Source: a bacterium (GTDB lineage: Bacteria > Planctomycetota > J058 > JACQDU01). From it: a DNA stretch of 16,952 bases. A model generated the notes under the pieces. It ran no database searches, had not been told where the DNA came from, and saw nothing but the letters and a program-made list of their open reading frames with translations. This document shows positions 7,781-14,749 of the stretch, piece by piece (within the stretch, counting starts at the first letter, position 1; every line of letters starts with the position of its first letter). Made by a program: the position numbers and the translations under genes. The DNA lies in contig JACQDU010000757.1 in the NCBI GenBank assembly GCA_016200955.1, positions 1 through 16,952 on the forward strand. Reading direction: 5' to 3'.

Positions 7781-9194
7781 TCTCGAAGCTCAGGAAGAGG
7801 CCGCGGGCCGTCGCGACGTGGAGCGAGCGCCCGTCGGGGGCGAACCGGATCTTACGCGGCCGTTCCTCGAGCGAGGCGAGGTCGATCCGATCGAGCTCGC
7901 TCCCCTTCTCGAGGTCGAGGATGCGGACCTTCCCGTCCTCGCCGCCCGTCACCGCGTACTGCGCCGAGAGCGCGACGGACGAGATCGCGTTCCTCTCGGC
8001 GGCCTCGACGGTCCAGACGTACTTCCCCGTCGCGAAGTCGTAGAGCGCCACGGTCCCGACATCGCTTCCGAGGAGGGCTCGGGTCCCCGTCGAATCGAGG
8101 GCAAGGCTCGTGACGACGACCTTCTTCACGAAACGGTCCGGAAGCTCGATCGTCCGCAGCTCGCCCGGGCTCTCGAGGTCCCACCGTTTCACGCTCTTGT
8201 CGAGGCTCGAGGAGAGGACGAAGCGCCCGTCCCGTGAAGCCGTGACGTCCACGATCTGCTGCACGTGGCCCACCAGGAGGCGAATCGCCTTTCCCGTCTT
8301 CAAGTCCAGGAGCGAGAGGGTTCCGTTGAAGCCTCCGGTGACCGCCTGGTCGCCTCTCGACACGAACGCCACGCAATCGGCCCATAGGGGCAGGTCGATT
8401 CTCTGGAGCTCCTTCTCCCGGCTGTAGAGCACGAGGGAATGGGACCAGAGCCTTCCGTTCGTCCAGCCCTCGCCGACGAGCGCGCAGCTCCCGTCGGCCA
8501 CAAGGTCCACGCACGTGACCCGGACGCCCGCGTGGCTGGCCTTGACCGGTGTAACCGTGTCTAGGGTGAGGTTCGCGAAGCAAATCGGTCCCGGTGCATT
8601 CGAGAGGCCGACCGGGCCGTCCGCGACGGCGACGATGGCCGGGACGGTGCGCGCGACGAGGACAGGCAGGCGCTCGCACGCCCCCGCCATGTTGGCGAGG
8701 CTGGTCAGCGAGGACTTGCGGATCCTCTCGAGGAAGGGCGACGCGAGGCGATCGCCGGGATCCGTTCCCTTGCGACCCGGAGTAGCGACGGCCGGCGCCG
8801 GGCTCCCGGACTCCCACGGGGGCGTGGGCGCGGGAGTCGGGGTCCTCTCGGTCCTCGGGCTGAGGGTCTGGAACCACGCGACCAGCGCCAGCAGCCCGAT
8901 CGAGCAGATCCCGAGCGCCAGACCGAGGCGGACAGCGCGGTCGATCCGGGGAGCCCCGGGCGCCGCGCTCAAGAGCGATGGCGCGCGCTCCTGCACGGAC
9001 TCCATGCGCTTGAGCGCGCGAGCGGCCTGGCACGTGGCGCACCGGCCGTGGCCGAACCAGCACTCCTTGTGGTGGCGGGCGAGACAGCTTGCGCAGGCAA
9101 CCCAGGCCTCGCCCTCGACATCGATCGATTCGTGGCAATAGGGGCAGCGAGTCGGCGACTGCCCTGAGACGACTCTCGGTCGCTCGGTTTCCAC
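7773..9194 (-). CDS. Membrane-anchored RING-like zinc-finger / WD40 beta-propeller protein
   Basis: A 473-residue protein with an unusual domain order. Residues 17-55 hold a RING-like array of metal ligands: Cys17, Cys20, Cys34, Cys37, His41 or His42, Cys45, Cys52, Cys55, resembling prokaryotic RING (Prok-RING) domains. A single hydrophobic helix (about 88-108) is followed by a Pro/Thr-rich linker (115-150) and WD40-type blades (about 220-473), for example GRFVLSSSLDKSVKRWDL and AVTGGEDGKVRILDL. The ring finger is expected in the cytoplasm and the propeller outside. Propellers are protein-interaction platforms; no enzyme domain is seen. The start is uncertain: GTG at 9194 lies 6 nt after TATGAT and fits leaderless initiation, while an ATG at 9263 would add 23 residues, place the promoter inside the gene and overlap the dUTPase gene. 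The zinc finger is included either way. Ubiquitin-like function is not implied. Confidence 0.85.
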   Translation of the reverse strand: METERPRVVSGQSPTRCPYCHESIDVEGEAWVACASCLARHHKECWFGHGRCATCQAARALKRMESVQERAPSLLSAAPGAPRIDRAVRLGLALGICSIGLLALVAWFQTLSPRTERTPTPAPTPPWESGSPAPAVATPGRKGTDPGDRLASPFLERIRKSSLTSLANMAGACERLPVLVARTVPAIVAVADGPVGLSNAPGPICFANLTLDTVTPVKASHAGVRVTCVDLVADGSCALVGEGWTNGRLWSHSLVLYSREKELQRIDLPLWADCVAFVSRGDQAVTGGFNGTLSLLDLKTGKAIRLLVGHVQQIVDVTASRDGRFVLSSSLDKSVKRWDLESPGELRTIELPDRFVKKVVVTSLALDSTGTRALLGSDVGTVALYDFATGKYVWTVEAAERNAISSVALSAQYAVTGGEDGKVRILDLEKGSELDRIDLASLEERPRKIRFAPDGRSLHVATARGLFLSFEIK

Positions 9195-9200
9195 GACGTC

Positions 9201-9206
9201 ATCATA
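9201..9206 (-). promoter_or_regulatory. -10-like element TATGAT before the WD40 gene
   Basis: TATGAT (five of six matches to TATAAT) on the minus strand ends 6 nt before the GTG at 9194, which places the expected transcription start at or next to the start codon. No -35 hexamer is evident 16-18 bp upstream. It lies in the short gap after the dUTPase stop codon at 9235. Confidence 0.45.
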
Positions 9207-9234
9207 GTGAAAAGATGGCCGAGCTCTCGCGCAT

Positions 9235-9681
9235 TCAGGTCGTGATCGCGCGGCACTCCTCATCCGAAGCGGCCTTGGTCCCGCGCCCGTAGTCGCCGCG
9301 GTCCTGCCGGGCCTGGTTCACGCGCCACTTCTGCTCGTAGACCGCGAGAAGGTCCTGGGGCGACATGCCCGCGGCGATCGTGAGAGAGATCAGGAGGTGC
9401 CAGAGGTCCACGACCTCCACCTTGAGCGCCTGCTCGTCGAGCCGGTCGCGCGTCCACCACTTCCAGGCGCACGCGTCCTCCGCCTCGATCGCCTCGTGGA
9501 CGAGAGCGCGGAGGTAGTTGAGCACCCACTTCTGCCGGGTCTCACTGGACATTCCGCCTGCGGCGGAATGTGCATTCGGATCGAGCGCGCCGTCGAAGTC
9601 GCGCGAGACGACGCCGAGCGTGTGCTTGTCGAAGATCCGGTCGTTGAGCGCGCGCTGCATCTCGAAGAGTCGTTCGAGCAT
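9235..9681 (-). CDS. Dimeric-type (all-alpha) dUTP diphosphatase
   Basis: A 148-residue protein matching the dimeric dUTPase family (dUTPase_2, all-alpha NTP pyrophosphatase fold), which hydrolyses dUTP to dUMP and pyrophosphate, keeping uracil out of DNA and feeding dTMP synthesis. The metal-binding signature ExxE...ExxD is present as Glu63-x-x-Glu66 and Glu89-x-x-Asp92 (KVEVVDLWHLL). Other family-like segments are ALNDRIF (11-17), AWKWWTRD (72-79) and YEQKWRVNQARQDRGDYG (115-132). The length is somewhat shorter than many relatives. The ATG at 9681 follows a purine-rich GAGGGGGAG sequence; an in-frame ATG at 9837 adds residues unlike the family and runs into the divergent GH57 gene. Residues 37-43 are encoded by a perfect inverted repeat (9549-9571). 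Cytosolic. Confidence 0.88.
   Translation of the reverse strand: MLERLFEMQRALNDRIFDKHTLGVVSRDFDGALDPNAHSAAGGMSSETRQKWVLNYLRALVHEAIEAEDACAWKWWTRDRLDEQALKVEVVDLWHLLISLTIAAGMSPQDLLAVYEQKWRVNQARQDRGDYGRGTKAASDEECRAITT
9549..9571. repeat. Perfect inverted repeat inside the dUTPase gene
   Basis: ACATTCCGCC (9549-9558) and GGCGGAATGT (9562-9571) are perfect 10-base inverted arms around a TGC loop. The element lies within the coding region and is read as part of the Ala/Gly/Ser loop around residues 37-44 of the dUTPase. In DNA or RNA it would form a stable GC-rich hairpin. I see no second copy in the window. Confidence 0.85.
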
Positions 9682-9787
9682 GGCTCCCCCTCGCGCCGAG
9701 GTTAGCTCGAGGGTCCGACAGTCTCGCTCGCGCTCCCACGACACGAGGCGCTCGTGGTATTCGTGCCTCCGAGAAAGCGGGGAGAGC
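9682..9787. promoter_or_regulatory. Divergent intergenic region between the dUTPase and GH57 genes
   Basis: This 106-bp gap separates divergent genes and should hold both promoters, but I see no convincing -35/-10 pair on either strand. TATTCG at about 9758 is a weak -10 candidate for the plus strand. GGGGAGA precedes the GH57 ATG at 9788 and GAGGGGGAG precedes the dUTPase ATG at 9681, so both genes appear to use Shine-Dalgarno-like initiation, unlike several other genes here. Confidence 0.35.
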
Positions 9788-11944
9788 ATGCCGGAAGAGC
9801 TCATCCTGGGACTCCACTGCCACCAGCCCGTCGGCAACTTCCCGTTCGTCTTCCGGCAGGCCTTCGAGAAGGCCTACCGCCCGATCCTCGAGACCCTCGA
9901 GAAGTGGCCGAGGGTGCGGGTCTCCTTGCACTACTCTGGCCCTCTCCTCGAGTGGCTCGAGGCGGAGGAGAAGCCGTTCCTGGTCCGTCTCCGCAAGCTC
10001 GTCGAGCGAGCGCAGGTCGAGCTCTGGGGGAGCGGCTTCTACGAGCCCGTCCTCCCGACGATCCCGCGCGCGGATCGGCTCGATCAGCTCCGGGCGATGT
10101 CCGACCGCCTCGAGGAGCTCTTCGGGAAGCGACCGCGCGGCCTCTGGCTCACGGAGCGCGTCTGGGAGCCGGCGCTCGCGAGCGACCTCGTCGACGCCGG
10201 GATCGAATACATAGCGGTCGACGACCATCACTTCCGGCTCGCCGGGCTCGACCCCGCGACGCTCTCGGGATACTTCCTCACGGAAGACGACGGGAGGCCG
10301 CTCGGCGTCTTCCCGATCCTGAAGGAGCTCCGCTACCGGATCCCGTTCGAGGAGCCCGAGCGCGTGCTCGAGTTCCTGCACGAGCGCGCCGCGAGGGGAG
10401 CGAGCGGCACCGCTTGCTTCTACGACGACGGCGAGAAGCTCGGCGTCTGGCCGAAGACCTTCGAGAGCGTCTGGGGAAAGCGCTGGCTCGAGCGCCTGTT
10501 CGCTCTCCTCTCGGACGAGAAGAACGGCGTGCGCACGATCCTCCCGGGAGAGGTCAAGGACCGCGACCGCCCGCGCGGCAGGGTCTACCTCCCGACGGCG
10601 AGCTACCCCGAGATGATGGAGTGGGCCTTCCCCGCCGAGACGGGCGCTCGCTTCGAGGACCTGCTCGAGAGGGTCGAGCACACCGAAGAGGACCGCTGGC
10701 GCGAGGCTCGCCCCTTCCTCGCGGGCGGGTTCTTCCGGAACTTCCTCGTCAAGTTCCCCGAGATCAACTTCCTCCAGAAGCGCGTGAATCGCGCGTCGAG
10801 GGTCCTGAGAGAAAAACTGAAAGGGAAGCCGCGAGAGGACGCCCTGCGCGAGCTCTTCCGCGCCGAGTGCAACTGCGCCTACTGGCACGGCGTCTTCGGG
10901 GGCGCGTACCTGCCGCACCTGCGCCGGGCTCTCTGGGAGCACTTGCTCAAGGCCGAGTCGGCGGCGGCGCCGGCCACGCTCGCCGTCGAGGAGAGCGACC
11001 TCGAGGTGGACGGCGTTCCCGACGTGAGGATCGACCACCCGGCCTTCTCCGCTCACCTGAAACCGGGCGCCGGAGGCGCGCTCCTCGCGCTCGACCTGCG
11101 GAAGCCGGCCTACCCTCTCCTCGACGTGATCGCGAGGAGACGCGAGGCGTACCACTCGAAGATGGTGCCCGCCGCGCTCGCTCCTCCGGGGACGGAGCCG
11201 GGAGGGATCCACGGCCGCGTGAAGGTCCTCCCCGAGGGAGTCGAGGTCGTCTCGGACTGGCACCGCCGCGCGTCTCTCGTGGACCACCTCTACACCGAGC
11301 GCCCCGACGCGAGAGGCCTCGCGAACGCGCGCTTCCGCGACGCGGGAGACTTCGCGATCGAGCCCTTCACGAAGAAGATCGATCGCGAGAAGGACGGCGT
11401 GACCGTCCGCCTTGCCCGGGAGGGCTCCCTCTTCCTGGGAGAGAGCAGGCGGCCCCTCTCCATCTCCCGCACGATCCGCTTCCCCGCCGCCGCGACGGCG
11501 CTCGAGGTGCGCTGGGAGATCGAGAACCTCTCGCGCGAGCCGATCGAGGCGTGGCTCGCGACGGACTGGAACCTCGCCTTCGTCCCGACCGAGGGTCTCA
11601 CTCACATCTTTCACGAGAGCAAGGGGAGAGAGACCGTCTTCCCCGACCCGAAGGACCCGAAGCCCTGGGAGGGCCCGCTTCCGCCGCAACTCCCGTTCTT
11701 CCTGGACGCGACGCCCGCCTCGCGCTGCGGCTTCCGCGACCGCTCGCTCGCGCGCGAGGTCAGGCTCTCGCTCGATCCCGAGGGCGCGTTCCTCGTCGCG
11801 TATCCCGTGACGACGGTCTCCCAGAGCGAGAAGGGCGTGGACCTCGTCCACCAGGGGACGTGCCTCGCGATCCTGCGGCGCCTCTCGCTGCCTCCCTCGG
11901 GAAAGACGACGTTCGGAGCGACGCTCTCGATCCTGTCCCTCTAG
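9788..11944 (+). CDS. GH57 alpha-glucan enzyme (alpha-amylase / 4-alpha-glucanotransferase type)
   Basis: A 718-residue GH57 enzyme acting on alpha-1,4-glucans such as starch, glycogen or maltodextrin, probably as an amylase or 4-alpha-glucanotransferase. The GH57 motifs appear in order: HQP (12-14), LWGSGFYEPVLP (79-90), WLTERVWEP with the nucleophile Glu123, and FYDDGEKLG with the acid/base Asp214. Both catalytic residues fall at the numbers known for the Thermococcus litoralis 4-alpha-glucanotransferase. The C-terminal half (about 430-718) resembles the beta-rich DUF1926 domain of such enzymes, with RASLVDHLY at about 496-504. No signal peptide is seen, so it is probably cytosolic and acts on storage glucan. 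The ATG at 9788 is chosen because the GH57 fold starts immediately after it and GGGGAGA precedes it. The acyltransferase gene starts 18 nt after its stop. Amylase versus transferase cannot be settled here. Confidence 0.92.
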   Translation: MPEELILGLHCHQPVGNFPFVFRQAFEKAYRPILETLEKWPRVRVSLHYSGPLLEWLEAEEKPFLVRLRKLVERAQVELWGSGFYEPVLPTIPRADRLDQLRAMSDRLEELFGKRPRGLWLTERVWEPALASDLVDAGIEYIAVDDHHFRLAGLDPATLSGYFLTEDDGRPLGVFPILKELRYRIPFEEPERVLEFLHERAARGASGTACFYDDGEKLGVWPKTFESVWGKRWLERLFALLSDEKNGVRTILPGEVKDRDRPRGRVYLPTASYPEMMEWAFPAETGARFEDLLERVEHTEEDRWREARPFLAGGFFRNFLVKFPEINFLQKRVNRASRVLREKLKGKPREDALRELFRAECNCAYWHGVFGGAYLPHLRRALWEHLLKAESAAAPATLAVEESDLEVDGVPDVRIDHPAFSAHLKPGAGGALLALDLRKPAYPLLDVIARRREAYHSKMVPAALAPPGTEPGGIHGRVKVLPEGVEVVSDWHRRASLVDHLYTERPDARGLANARFRDAGDFAIEPFTKKIDREKDGVTVRLAREGSLFLGESRRPLSISRTIRFPAAATALEVRWEIENLSREPIEAWLATDWNLAFVPTEGLTHIFHESKGRETVFPDPKDPKPWEGPLPPQLPFFLDATPASRCGFRDRSLAREVRLSLDPEGAFLVAYPVTTVSQSEKGVDLVHQGTCLAILRRLSLPPSGKTTFGATLSILSL

Positions 11945-11947
11945 CTT

Positions 11948-11956
11948 TGCTATAAG
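11948..11956 (+). promoter_or_regulatory. Extended -10-like element before the acyltransferase gene
   Basis: TGC followed by TATAAG resembles an extended -10 promoter. TATAAG ends 6 nt before the ATG at 11963, so a transcript from it would be essentially leaderless. No -35 element is visible. It sits in the 18-nt gap after the GH57 stop codon, so plsB-gpsA may be transcribed separately from, as well as together with, the GH57 gene. Confidence 0.45.
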
Positions 11957-11962
11957 CGAGCC

Positions 11963-13624
11963 ATGCGTGCCGAGGACAAAGAGCGCGCGGTGACCGAGGT
12001 CGTCGCGCGCGTGCTCGCGAGCGCGAGGGACGCCAAGGCCGTCGAGGCGGCCGTCGCCGACACGATCTACCACGAGCGCCGGCGCCTCGAGAAGGAGAAG
12101 CCCTCGCGCTCGCGCGACGCGGCGCTCCGCTCGTGGGACGACCGGAAGCGCCGCCTCGTCTCCGAGTCGGACGAGCAGACGAAGCGCGAGCTCCTCTCCG
12201 AGATCGCGACGGACTTCGCGCGCGAGGTGCTCGGGAACTTCGACCCGCGCGTCTACCACTACTCGACGAAGCTCCTCCCGCTCATGCTCTCGGGGCTCCT
12301 GAACGCGACCTCGCCCACGAGGATCCTGAAGAACCTGCCCGAGCTCCCGTCGGTCAAGGACCGCGTGATCGTGGACGGCGAGATCGAGGTCGCGCGCGAG
12401 CTCAAGGAGCGCGGGACGCTCATCGTCACGCCGACTCACCTCTCGAACCTCGACTCGATCGTGCTCGGCTACGGGTTCTACGACCAGGGATTCCCGCCGC
12501 TCACGTACGGCGCGGGCCTGAACCTGTTCACGAACCCGCTCATCTCCTACTTCATGCACAACCTCGGCGCCTACAAGGTGGACCGCAGGAAGACGGCGCG
12601 CGTCTACAAGGACGTGCTCAAGGAATACGCCGCGGTCTCGCTCGAGCTCGGTTACCACAACCTGTTCTTCCCGGGAGGAACGCGGAGCCGATCGGGAGCG
12701 ATCGAGCAGAAGCTCAAGCTCGGGCTCCTGGGAGCCGGCGTCCGGGCTTACGTGAACAACCTCCGCGGCGGGCGAGAGAAACCGAACGTCTACGTGATCC
12801 CGGTCACTCTGTCCTACGAGCTCGTCCTGGAAGCCGAGACCCTCATCGACGACTTCCTGAAAGAAGTCGGCCAGCACCGCTACATCATCATGGACGACGA
12901 GTTCGCGCAGCCCTTGCGGATCTACTCCTTCCTGAACCGGATCTTCGAGCTCGACTCGCGGATCTACCTGACGCTCGGCTCGCCGCTCGACCCGTTCGGG
13001 AACTCGGTCACGAGAGAAGGCATCTCGATCGACGGCCGCGGGCGAGCGATCGACACGACGCGCTACGTGCTCGACAAGTCGGGGAAGCCGGCCCCCGAGA
13101 AGCTGCGCGACGAGGAATACACGCGCGAGCTGGGAGAAAAGCTCGTGACGGCGTTCCACAGGAACGCGACGGTCATGGGCTCGACCCTCCTCGCCTTCGT
13201 CGTCTTCGAGATGCTCCGGGCCAACGAGAAGGACGCTGACCTCTACCGCTTCCTGCGAGCGAGCGAGGGAGACCTCGCCTTCGCAGACGTCTCGCGCGAG
13301 ACGGAGAAGCTCCGCGTGCGCGTCGAGGCGCTCGCGGCCGAGGGGAAGATCCGCCTGGACGACCGCATCCGCGGGAGAGGCGGCGACGACCTCGTCCTCG
13401 CGGGCCTGCGAGCGCTCGGGATCTACCACAACCGGAAGGTCGTCGAGCGCCGCGGCGACCGGATCGTGCCGGTGGACCGGAACCTCCTCTACTACTACAG
13501 GAATCGCCTCCTCGGCTTCGACTTCGAGAAGGACCTCTCGCGGAACGGCGCCGAGGCGAAGGCGTCCGCCCTGACGGAGGGCGCGAGCGCGAGGCTGCGC
13601 TCACCCGGCGAGGTGCCGGCGTGA
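11963..13624 (+). CDS. plsB: PlsB-like glycerol-3-phosphate 1-O-acyltransferase
   Basis: A 553-residue member of the glycerolipid acyltransferase superfamily, most like PlsB-type enzymes that transfer an acyl group to position 1 of glycerol-3-phosphate at the inner membrane. The four acyltransferase blocks are visible: HLSNLD (His159 to Asp164, the HX4D motif), GAYKVDRR (202-209), FPGGTRSRSG (236-245) and VIPVTLSYE (278-286). Block III has Gly238 where most acyltransferases have Glu (FPEGTRS; EGGRSR in E. coli PlsB). It is shorter than E. coli PlsB (about 800 residues). No strong membrane helix is seen, so peripheral membrane binding is likely. The ATG at 11963 lies 6 nt after TATAAG. The stop overlaps the gpsA start (GTGA), and the pairing with the enzyme that makes its substrate supports the call. 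A related 1-acylglycerol-phosphate acyltransferase is less likely. Confidence 0.82.
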   Translation: MRAEDKERAVTEVVARVLASARDAKAVEAAVADTIYHERRRLEKEKPSRSRDAALRSWDDRKRRLVSESDEQTKRELLSEIATDFAREVLGNFDPRVYHYSTKLLPLMLSGLLNATSPTRILKNLPELPSVKDRVIVDGEIEVARELKERGTLIVTPTHLSNLDSIVLGYGFYDQGFPPLTYGAGLNLFTNPLISYFMHNLGAYKVDRRKTARVYKDVLKEYAAVSLELGYHNLFFPGGTRSRSGAIEQKLKLGLLGAGVRAYVNNLRGGREKPNVYVIPVTLSYELVLEAETLIDDFLKEVGQHRYIIMDDEFAQPLRIYSFLNRIFELDSRIYLTLGSPLDPFGNSVTREGISIDGRGRAIDTTRYVLDKSGKPAPEKLRDEEYTRELGEKLVTAFHRNATVMGSTLLAFVVFEMLRANEKDADLYRFLRASEGDLAFADVSRETEKLRVRVEALAAEGKIRLDDRIRGRGGDDLVLAGLRALGIYHNRKVVERRGDRIVPVDRNLLYYYRNRLLGFDFEKDLSRNGAEAKASALTEGASARLRSPGEVPA

Positions 13625-14649
13625 CCAAGGTCGCGGTCCTCGGAGGAGGCTCGTTCGGGACGACGCTCGCTCACACGGTCGCTTCGGCGGGAAGGGCCTG
13701 CACTCTCTGGTCTCGCGACGAGGAGGTCGCGCGGAAGATCAACGAGACTCACAGGAACCCGCGCTACTTCCAGGACCGCCCGCTCTCACCCGACCTCCGA
13801 GCGACGTCCAACCTCGAGGAGGCGGCGAAGGACGCGCCGCTCGTCGTCGTCGCGGTCGCCAGCTCCGGCTTCCGCGAGGTCGCGCGAGCTCTCGGCGACT
13901 TCGTGCGAGGCGACCAGGTGATCCTCTCGGCCACGAAGGGCCTCGAGCCCCGGACGCACAAGCGCATGTCCGAGCTCCTCCGCGAGGAGACGTGCGCGAA
14001 GAAGGTCGGCGCCCTCTCGGGACCGAACATCGCGCGAGAGATCCTGGACGGCCAGCCCGCGGCGACGGTCGTCGCCTCGCGCTTCCGCGACGCGATCGAG
14101 CTCTCGGCGGAGCTCCTCCATGCGCCCCGTTTCCGCATCTACGGGAACGACGACCTCCTGGGAGTCGAGCTCGCGGGAGCGCTCAAGAACGTGATCGCGA
14201 TCGCCTCGGGCGTCCTCACGGGCCTCGGGCTCGGCGACAACGCGCGTTCTCTCCTGATCACGCGAGGGCTCGCCGAGATCCAGAGGCTGGGAGTCAAGCT
14301 CGGCGCGGATCCGCTCACCTTCTCGGGGCTCGCCGGGATCGGCGACCTCCTCGTGACGTGCACGAGCCCTCTCTCGCGGAACCACCGCGTGGGCGCCGGG
14401 CTCGCCAAGGGCGAGACGCTCGAGGCGATCGTCGAGAGGCTGGGCGAGGTCGCGGAAGGGATCAACACCGCTCGCGTTTGCAAGGAGCTCGCGGCGGAGC
14501 ACGGCGTCGCCATGCCGATCGCGGAAGGCGTCTACAAGCTCCTCCACGAGGGCCTCGCCGTCCGGGACGCGCTCGAGGACCTCATGCAACGGCGGCCGCG
14601 CTACGAGGCGATCGACCTCGACTATTCCTTCGAGGTCCCGCGGCGCTGA
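13621..14649 (+). CDS. gpsA: NAD(P)-dependent glycerol-3-phosphate dehydrogenase
   Basis: A 342-residue enzyme that reduces dihydroxyacetone phosphate to sn-glycerol-3-phosphate, the backbone for phospholipid synthesis; the length is normal for GpsA. Visible family motifs are the Rossmann loop GGGSFGTTLA (8-17), the N-x-R-[YF] segment HRNPRYFQ (44-51), SATKGLEP with Lys106 (103-110), LSGPNIAREI (132-141), GALKNVIAIASG with the catalytic-type Lys189 (186-197), and LAGIGDLLVTCTSPLSRN (237-254). Cytosolic. The start is GTG at 13621, overlapping the acyltransferase stop codon by 4 nt (GTGA), so translation should be coupled. No Shine-Dalgarno of note is needed for a coupled start. No clear terminator follows in the 100 bp to the next gene. 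Confidence 0.96.
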   Translation: MTKVAVLGGGSFGTTLAHTVASAGRACTLWSRDEEVARKINETHRNPRYFQDRPLSPDLRATSNLEEAAKDAPLVVVAVASSGFREVARALGDFVRGDQVILSATKGLEPRTHKRMSELLREETCAKKVGALSGPNIAREILDGQPAATVVASRFRDAIELSAELLHAPRFRIYGNDDLLGVELAGALKNVIAIASGVLTGLGLGDNARSLLITRGLAEIQRLGVKLGADPLTFSGLAGIGDLLVTCTSPLSRNHRVGAGLAKGETLEAIVERLGEVAEGINTARVCKELAAEHGVAMPIAEGVYKLLHEGLAVRDALEDLMQRRPRYEAIDLDYSFEVPRR

Positions 14650-14749
14650 GCGAACCGAGCCCACCCGCGTCGGTGCCGGAAACTCTACTTGGAAACGTGA
14701 GGGATCACGAGAGCGTTCGTCTCATTGTCTCGTAGGGGGTCGCCGGGAC

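Noticed and set aside
8969..9256. Minus-strand ORF starting at the ATGATG inside TATGATG
   Set aside because: It is an out-of-frame shadow of the WD40 gene's zinc-finger region with Arg/Ala/Ser-rich composition.
9518..9787. 90-codon N-terminal extension of the GH57 protein
   Set aside because: It runs antisense over the dUTPase gene, is Ser/Arg-rich, and the GH57 fold starts at ATG 9788 after a GGGGAGA sequence.
9542..13429. Very long minus-strand ORF (1295 codons) opposite GH57 and the acyltransferase
   Set aside because: Composition is Arg/Glu/Leu/Val filler, and it runs opposite two clear genes; a shadow ORF.
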